Shown: positions 1-3,756 of the stretch, one piece after another
Numbering within the stretch: the stretch's first letter is position 1
Layout of the letters: the number at the start of each line of letters is the position of its first letter
Assembly: GCA_008501785.1 (NCBI GenBank)
Contig: QQUD01000393.1
Coordinates: forward strand, 1-5,751
DNA length: 5,751 nucleotides
Reading direction: 5' to 3'
Source: Chloroflexota bacterium
GTDB taxonomy: Bacteria > Chloroflexota > Anaerolineae > Promineifilales > Promineifilaceae
Notes under the pieces: model-generated
Database searches by the model: none
What the model was told of the DNA's origin: nothing
The model's input: the letters and a program-made list of their open reading frames with translations, nothing else
Position numbers and translations under genes: made by a program

Positions 1-1
1 C

Positions 2-1348
2 AATGGCGACTTGACCGGTAAAGCTGGTGAGTTTGGTGTTTTGTATCCACGCGTGGCTATTTCGGCAAAACGAGTCCTGGTAGTGGGATTGGGCAAACGA
101 GATGGGTTTGATTTGGAAGGTGTGCGCAAGGCTGCTGCACACGGCATCAAACGCGCACAGCAGCTCAACGCAAAGCAAGTAGCAACAATTGTTCATGGAG
201 CTGGCGTTGCTGGTTTAGACGCGGAAGCCGCTGCCCAGGCAACCGCAGAAGGTTCATTATTGGCTGTTTACAAATATGAGGCACAGCTACAAAAAACGCC
301 AGAAGCAAATGAAGTTGAATCGGTGACGGTTGTAGAGTTTGATGAGGGGAAGGTGGATGCGATTGGAGCGGGGGTGCAAACGGCCGTTTCCATCACCACC
401 GGCGTCACCCTTGCCCGCAACCTCGTCAACATGCCGCCCAACGTCGCCACCCCACGAAAGCTTGCCAAAGTCGCCACCCAAATCGCCGAAGACCACGGCC
501 TCGACCTCACCGTCGGCGGTCGCAAATGGGCCGCCAAACACAACATGGGGGCTTTTCTCGCCGTCGCTAAAGGGGCTGGCGAACCACCCAAATTCATCAT
601 CATGGAGCACAACGGGCAGCGCGAAGACCTGGACACCATCGTCCTCGTCGGCAAAGGCATCACCTTCGACACCGGCGGCATCTCCCTCAAACCCGTTGCC
701 AACATGGGTGCCATGAAATCCGACATGGGTGGCGCAGCCGCCGTCATCGGCACCATGAAAGCGATTGCCATGCTCGATCTGCCCCTGCGCGTCATCGGCA
801 TCACCCCTTGCACCGAAAACATGCCCGATGCCGATGCCTACCGTCCCGCCGACGTGATCACCGCCAGCAACGGCGTCACCATCGAAATCATCAGCACCGA
901 CGCCGAAGGGCGCATGGTCCTGGCAGATGGACTGGTTCACGCTGGCAGCTATCAACCCAAAGCCGTCATCGACCTGGCGACACTCACCGGGTCCTGTGTC
1001 ATCGCATTGGGCAAAGACATGGCCGCAGGTTTGTTCAGCACCGAAGACAGCCTGCGCGACAAATTAGTCGCCGCTGGTATAGCTACGCACGAACGTGTTT
1101 GGCCCCTCCCGCTCTGGGACGATTACAAAGAAGCCATCAAAACAGATGTCGCCGACATCAAAAACAGCGGCGGCCGTTTTGGTGGCGTTGCCACCTCAGC
1201 TATTTTCCTGAAACAATTTACCGACTACCCTTGGGTTCATCTGGACATTGCAGGCATGGCCCTTACTGAAAAAGGCAATGCCTACACACCCAAAGGGGGC
1301 ACGGGCTACGGTGTCCGCATCCTCGTAGACTTTTTGCGAAATTGGTAA
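2..1348 (+). CDS. pepA: Leucyl aminopeptidase, peptidase family M17 (5' end missing)
   Basis: This is a cytosolic two-metal aminopeptidase that removes N-terminal residues during peptide turnover. The reading frame is already open at position 2, giving N-G-D-L-T-G-K-A-G. The TTG at 11 is therefore an internal Leu codon, and roughly 50 N-terminal residues are probably lost at the window edge (family members have about 480-510). Seen in sequence: the family segment ARNLVNMPPN..TP (about 416-465); G-K-G-I-T-F-D-T-G-G with the Lys codon at 653 and Asp at 668; M-K-S-D-M-G-G with the metal-ligand Asp at 722; and S-T-D-A-E-G-R-M at 893-916 carrying the Asp, Glu and Arg of the active site. The usual signature is NTDAEGRL, so the first residue (Ser for Asn) and last residue (Met for Leu) differ, while all catalytic positions are kept. 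Codons become strongly C-ending after about 385. The gene ends in TAA and stands apart from the next gene by 165 bp. Family assignment is very secure. Confidence 0.96.
   Translation, partial: NGDLTGKAGEFGVLYPRVAISAKRVLVVGLGKRDGFDLEGVRKAAAHGIKRAQQLNAKQVATIVHGAGVAGLDAEAAAQATAEGSLLAVYKYEAQLQKTPEANEVESVTVVEFDEGKVDAIGAGVQTAVSITTGVTLARNLVNMPPNVATPRKLAKVATQIAEDHGLDLTVGGRKWAAKHNMGAFLAVAKGAGEPPKFIIMEHNGQREDLDTIVLVGKGITFDTGGISLKPVANMGAMKSDMGGAAAVIGTMKAIAMLDLPLRVIGITPCTENMPDADAYRPADVITASNGVTIEIISTDAEGRMVLADGLVHAGSYQPKAVIDLATLTGSCVIALGKDMAAGLFSTEDSLRDKLVAAGIATHERVWPLPLWDDYKEAIKTDVADIKNSGGRFGGVATSAIFLKQFTDYPWVHLDIAGMALTEKGNAYTPKGGTGYGVRILVDFLRNW
378..389. repeat. Iterated palindrome AAACGGCCGTTT, copy 1
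   Basis: This is a perfect 12-bp palindrome inside pepA, read as Q-T-A-V-S. The sequence changes from G-rich to C-rich exactly here. It is one of ten CGGCCG cores in the window (starts at 381, 1171, 2304, 3019, 3296, 4326, 4637, 4955, 5133 and 5351). Confidence 0.8.
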
Positions 1349-1428
1349 GGGAATTGGGGCTAGGGATTAGGGATTGGAAAACGAAGAACAGCCAATCCCT
1401 AATCCCGAACCACCAATCCCCAATCCCC
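1349..1428. terminator. G-rich nested inverted repeat after pepA, possible terminator
   Basis: A perfect 15-bp inverted repeat pairs 1363-1377 with 1392-1406 around a 14-nt loop. An outer arm pairs 1349-1359 with 1418-1428 with one mismatch. The arms are iterations of GGGATTA and GGGATTGG. It begins directly after the pepA stop codon, so a transcript-end role is plausible. No T-run follows either arm, so it is not a textbook intrinsic terminator. The plus strand also has four G-runs (1349-1351, 1356-1359, 1363-1365, 1370-1372) separated by 3-4 nt, which matches the canonical G-quadruplex pattern. Confidence 0.6.
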
Positions 1429-1430
1429 AC

Positions 1431-1460
1431 TTGCACTCATTCCCCTCTCCCCACTATAAT
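1431..1460 (+). promoter_or_regulatory. Candidate sigma-70-type promoter for the YbdK-family gene
   Basis: A perfect -10 hexamer TATAAT lies at 1455-1460. A weak -35 candidate TTGCAC lies at 1431-1436, 18 bp upstream. Initiation near 1467 would give a leader of about 47 nt before the ATG at 1514. The promoter sits just after the G-rich hairpin, which supports separate transcription from pepA. The -10 is convincing and the -35 matches at only half its positions. Confidence 0.5.
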
Positions 1461-1500
1461 TTGCAGAACTATTGCCTGCTGCCTCGTTGAAATCAAAGAT

Positions 1501-1506
1501 AAGGAG
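1501..1506 (+). promoter_or_regulatory. Shine-Dalgarno site fixing the start of the YbdK-family gene
   Basis: AAGGAG sits 7 nt before the ATG at 1514. This selects that ATG over the in-frame TTG at 1472, which would add 14 unrelated residues, and over the internal ATG at 1541, which would remove residues just before the conserved GVEEE motif. Confidence 0.85.
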
Positions 1507-1513
1507 AAAGAAA

Positions 1514-2689
1514 ATGACTGTGCCTATCCCGCCATTAACAATGGGTGTTGAAGAAGAATACCAGATCATTGATCCAGCAACGCGAAACCTCAAAGCTTAC
1601 ATTACTGAATTACTATCTCAAGATCAGGAGCGAGAAATTGGCCTTGATCTCAAACCAGAATTTATGCAATCTCAGGTAGAAGTAGGCAGTCATGTGTGCC
1701 GCAACATAAAAGAAGTGCGGCAGGAACTTGTGCGCCTGCGGCGAGCAGTGATTAACATGGCAGATGAAAACGGCGTTTCCATTGCAGCAGCGTCAACGCA
1801 TCCTTTTGCCAGATGGGATGAGCAATCCATCACTGAAGGGGATCGTTACAAAGAACTGCTTGAAGATATGCAAGGGGTTGGCAAACGGCTCCTGATTTTT
1901 GGTATGCATGTCCATGTTGGATTCATGCCCCTCAATGCAACTGAAGAACAAAAACATGATTACCGTGAATTGATGATCGAGATTATGAATCAAGTTCGCT
2001 ATTTTATTCCACATATGTTAGCGCTCTCAACCAGTTCGCCTTTCTGGCACTCTCGAAACACAGGGCTTAAATCGTATCGCAGTGTCGTTTTTGAATCATT
2101 ACCACGCACCGGCATCCCGCATTCCTTCATCTCTTGGGATGAGTTTAAAAATTATGAACGCCTACTGGGCATGGTTGGCGCGTTTGGCAAAAAAGATACC
2201 AATGCCAAAATCTGGTGGGACATTCGACCCCATCCCCTATTCGACACACTCGAATTCCGCATCACTGACATTTGCACAAAAATTGATGAAGCGGTTTGTT
2301 TAGCGGCCGTTTTTCAAGCCATTTGCGCCAAGTTACTCAAATTACGCAAACAAAACATGTCGTGGCGCAACTATCGCCACATGCACATCACCGAAAACAA
2401 ATGGCGTGCGGTCCGTTACGGCATCAATGGCGAAATGGTTGATTTCGGCCAAGGGGAATCAATCCCGTTCCACTTTCTAATGGAAGAACTGCTAGAGTTG
2501 CTAGATGATGTGGTGGATGAATTGGGCAGTCGTAAAGACGTTGAGTATATTCGCACGATCATGAAAGAAGGCACCAGCGCCGACCGACAGTTAGCCGTCT
2601 ATCGCAAAAATGGTGGGGATGAGAATCGGGAAGAGGCATTGAAAGCAGTTGTTGATCATCTCGTTGCCGAAACGCGATTGGGTATTTAG
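1514..2689 (+). CDS. ybdK: Carboxylate-amine ligase, YbdK / glutamate-cysteine ligase type 2 family
   Basis: This is a soluble ATP-dependent ligase of 391 residues in the GCS2 (glutamate-cysteine ligase 2) family, close to the length of E. coli YbdK (about 372). Family members join the gamma-carboxylate of glutamate to an amine. The E. coli protein has only weak glutamate-cysteine ligase activity, so the true substrate here is unknown. Seen in sequence: G-V-E-E-E-Y-Q-I-I-D-P at residues 11-21; the Q-S-Q-V-E-V-G stretch at 52-58; A-S-T-H-P at 93-97; M-H-V-H-V-G at 131-136; and W-W-D-I-R-P-H-P...T-L-E-F-R-I-T-D at 234-252. These Glu, His and Arg motifs are the nucleotide, metal and substrate region of the superfamily. 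No signal peptide or membrane segment is visible. It has its own promoter and ribosome binding site. No glutathione synthetase or ergothioneine gene lies next to it, so the pathway cannot be read from context. It may equally be annotated as a putative glutamate--cysteine ligase 2. Confidence 0.93.
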   Translation: MTVPIPPLTMGVEEEYQIIDPATRNLKAYITELLSQDQEREIGLDLKPEFMQSQVEVGSHVCRNIKEVRQELVRLRRAVINMADENGVSIAAASTHPFARWDEQSITEGDRYKELLEDMQGVGKRLLIFGMHVHVGFMPLNATEEQKHDYRELMIEIMNQVRYFIPHMLALSTSSPFWHSRNTGLKSYRSVVFESLPRTGIPHSFISWDEFKNYERLLGMVGAFGKKDTNAKIWWDIRPHPLFDTLEFRITDICTKIDEAVCLAAVFQAICAKLLKLRKQNMSWRNYRHMHITENKWRAVRYGINGEMVDFGQGESIPFHFLMEELLELLDDVVDELGSRKDVEYIRTIMKEGTSADRQLAVYRKNGGDENREEALKAVVDHLVAETRLGI

Positions 2690-2756
2690 GGTTTATTGGT
2701 GTATTGGTATATTTGAAATATCTGATTCAATCAATATACCAATACACCAATAAACC
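2690..2756. terminator. Perfect 24-bp hairpin between convergent genes, likely bidirectional terminator
   Basis: Positions 2690-2713 are the exact reverse complement of 2733-2756, with a 19-nt loop (2714-2732). The structure starts one base after the ligase stop codon and ends four bases before the stop codon of the opposing gene, filling the 70-bp gap. It would form in both transcripts, as expected of a shared terminator. The arms are A/T-rich and contain two 8-nt units ending in ATTGG. No clear downstream T-run is present, so factor-independent termination is likely but not certain. Confidence 0.75.
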
Positions 2757-2759
2757 TAT

Positions 2760-3428
2760 TTAGGCCGCCTGCGGCAGCACATGAAACAGTACAGCAAAAT
2801 AGTGGCAAATACTGCCACCTAACACAAACAAATGCCAGATTGCGTGGTTATAAGGCAATTTTTTCCAAGCATAAAAAATTACACCCAGTGTGTAAGTTAC
2901 ACCACCCATTCCCAGCCAGAAAATGCCACCAGGCGGAACTGCAATCAGCATCTGTTTAAAGGCAATAACGACTAGCCAACCCATCACCACATAAGCGACG
3001 GTTGCCAACACTTCGTAACGGCCGATAAAAACCACCTTAAACGCAATCCCCAACAGCGCCATTGCCCACACAACGCCAAACAATGTCCATCCCCATGGCC
3101 CACGCATGTTGACCAGGGTAAATGGCGTATAAGTGCCAGCTATCAGCACATAAATCGAAGCGTGGTCTAAAATGCGAAAAATGTGTTTCACTTTGGGGTT
3201 TTGAAAGCTGTGGTAGAGGGTAGATGCTAAATACAAGATAACCAGCGAACTGCCGTAAATGCTAAAACTCACGACTCGCCAAACATCGCCATAAACGGCC
3301 GCTAACACCACCAGCAGCGTCATTCCAGCCACCGCTAATCCAGTACCAATTCCATGCGTCACACTATTTGCTATTTCCTCGCCAATTGTATAAAACCCAT
3401 TTTTGGTACGATCCATAAAATTCCCCAT
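2760..3428 (-). CDS. trhA: Hemolysin III / TrhA family seven-helix membrane protein (PAQR superfamily)
   Basis: This 222-residue integral membrane protein belongs to the HlyIII/YqfA/TrhA family, bacterial relatives of the adiponectin/progestin receptors. Cytolytic activity was reported for the Bacillus founding member, and E. coli TrhA has been linked to membrane-energy homeostasis; the biochemical role here is unknown. Seen in sequence: E-I-A-N-S-V-T-H at 18-25; S-T-L-Y-H at 69-73; D-H-A-S-I-Y-V-L-I-A-G-T-Y-T-P at 88-102; and N-H-A-I-W-H at 194-199. Ser69, His73, Asp88, His195 and His199 form the metal-site set known from the superfamily. About seven hydrophobic helices fall near 27-46, 52-70, 84-106, 113-135, 140-157, 168-187 and 197-217. 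The ATG at 3428 has no ribosome binding site. A second ATG four codons in (3416) has GGGGA a few bases upstream and may be the real start, giving 218 residues. The gene converges on the ligase gene and diverges from the kinase gene. Confidence 0.95.
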   Translation of the reverse strand: MGNFMDRTKNGFYTIGEEIANSVTHGIGTGLAVAGMTLLVVLAAVYGDVWRVVSFSIYGSSLVILYLASTLYHSFQNPKVKHIFRILDHASIYVLIAGTYTPFTLVNMRGPWGWTLFGVVWAMALLGIAFKVVFIGRYEVLATVAYVVMGWLVVIAFKQMLIAVPPGGIFWLGMGGVTYTLGVIFYAWKKLPYNHAIWHLFVLGGSICHYFAVLFHVLPQAA

Positions 3429-3474
3429 TGCGATACACTGCTAAACAATTTCATCTTATACAAAGTCATTGCTC

Positions 3475-3504
3475 ATTATAAATTGAATCAAAATTCAATG
3501 TAAA
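3475..3504 (-). promoter_or_regulatory. Promoter of the trhA family gene
   Basis: Read on the minus strand, TTTACA (3499-3504; five of six -35 consensus bases) is followed after 18 bp by a perfect TATAAT (3475-3480). Initiation near 3468 would leave a leader of about 40 nt. This is the best-looking promoter in the window. Confidence 0.7.
3483..3498. promoter_or_regulatory. Candidate operator in the spacer of the trhA promoter
   Basis: TTGAAT-CAAA-ATTCAA is a perfect 6-4-6 inverted repeat. It fills nearly the whole 18-bp spacer between the -35 and -10 hexamers, where a bound dimeric repressor would block polymerase. It resembles but does not match the FNR-type box TTGAT-N4-ATCAA. The regulator is unknown. 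Confidence 0.4.
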
Positions 3505-3511
3505 AAAGTTT

Positions 3512-3598
3512 ACTCTTTTCTTAGACTTTCCCTTATCTTCATCAATAAACCGTAAAAGAGTGCGTAAATCAGTTGACAAAGTTTTATCGATACTCTTT
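3512..3598. repeat. Three ACTCTTT copies around the kinase promoter candidate
   Basis: ACTCTTTT occurs at 3512-3519, its exact reverse complement AAAAGAGT at 3554-3561, and ACTCTTT again at 3592-3598. The last two copies flank the TTGACA box at 3573-3578 in opposite orientation, and the third overlaps the predicted -10 region. They may be binding sites for a regulator of the kinase gene; in A/T-rich DNA chance is not excluded. Confidence 0.35.
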
Positions 3599-3601
3599 AT
3601 T
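3573..3601 (+). promoter_or_regulatory. Candidate promoter for the kinase gene
   Basis: TTGACA, a perfect -35 hexamer, lies at 3573-3578. At 17 bp spacing the -10 would be the poor TTTATT (3596-3601). A better hexamer, TATGAT at 3606-3611, is too far (27 bp). A weak -10 suggests activation or another sigma factor. The leader would be about 150 nt long. Confidence 0.35.
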
Positions 3602-3656
3602 AAGTTATGATAGACACGGAAACAACAACTTTTTCTGCCAATGCGTACACGAACTA

Positions 3657-3713
3657 AGATTGGACCACTTTACCTACAGAATAGTCATCAAGTGATGTAA
3701 ATTGATCCAATCT
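3657..3713 (+). promoter_or_regulatory. Nested inverted repeats in the kinase leader
   Basis: AGATTGGA (3657-3664) is the exact reverse complement of TCCAATCT (3706-3713). Inside the loop, CATCA-AG-TGATG (3686-3697) is a second inverted repeat. In the RNA this could form a hairpin enclosed by an outer stem some 30 nt upstream of the ribosome binding site. It matches no riboswitch I recognise. Confidence 0.3.
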
Positions 3714-3744
3714 CCAGCACACTTGACTCATTTTTTCGAACTGC

Positions 3745-3750
3745 AAAGGA
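3745..3750 (+). promoter_or_regulatory. Shine-Dalgarno site of the kinase gene
   Basis: AAAGGA lies 6 nt before the ATG at 3757. That ATG places the kinase glycine-rich loop at residues 18-26, the normal distance from the N-terminus for PknB-type kinases. Confidence 0.75.
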
Positions 3751-3756
3751 TAACCA

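Larger units (their letters stand above)
3429..3756. other. Divergent control region between trhA and the kinase gene
   Basis: These 328 bp are A/T-rich, contain no supportable gene on either strand, and lie between divergently read genes. The trhA-proximal half holds a strong minus-strand promoter. The middle holds the ACTCTTT repeats and a TTGACA box. The kinase-proximal part (3657-3713) can fold and would be transcribed as leader. No tRNA, known small RNA or riboswitch signature was recognised. Confidence 0.8.

Noticed and set aside
11..13. TTG at 11 as the true start of pepA
   Set aside because: The preceding codons (from position 2) continue the conserved D-L-T-G-K-A-G family sequence, so the gene simply extends beyond the window.
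268..955. Long antisense open frames opposite pepA, and extra plus-strand frames at 339-716 and 808-1269
   Set aside because: They overlie a secure M17 gene in a region of C-ending codons, which removes stops from other frames. Their translations are low-complexity and lack domains or ribosome binding sites.
1472..1513. TTG at 1472 as the start of the ligase gene
   Set aside because: It would add 14 residues unlike the family and would ignore the AAGGAG site placed 7 nt before the ATG at 1514.
1342..1551. Small plus-strand open frame of 69 codons spanning the pepA-ligase gap
   Set aside because: It runs through the hairpin, promoter and ribosome binding site, overlaps both genes, and encodes repeat-derived residues.
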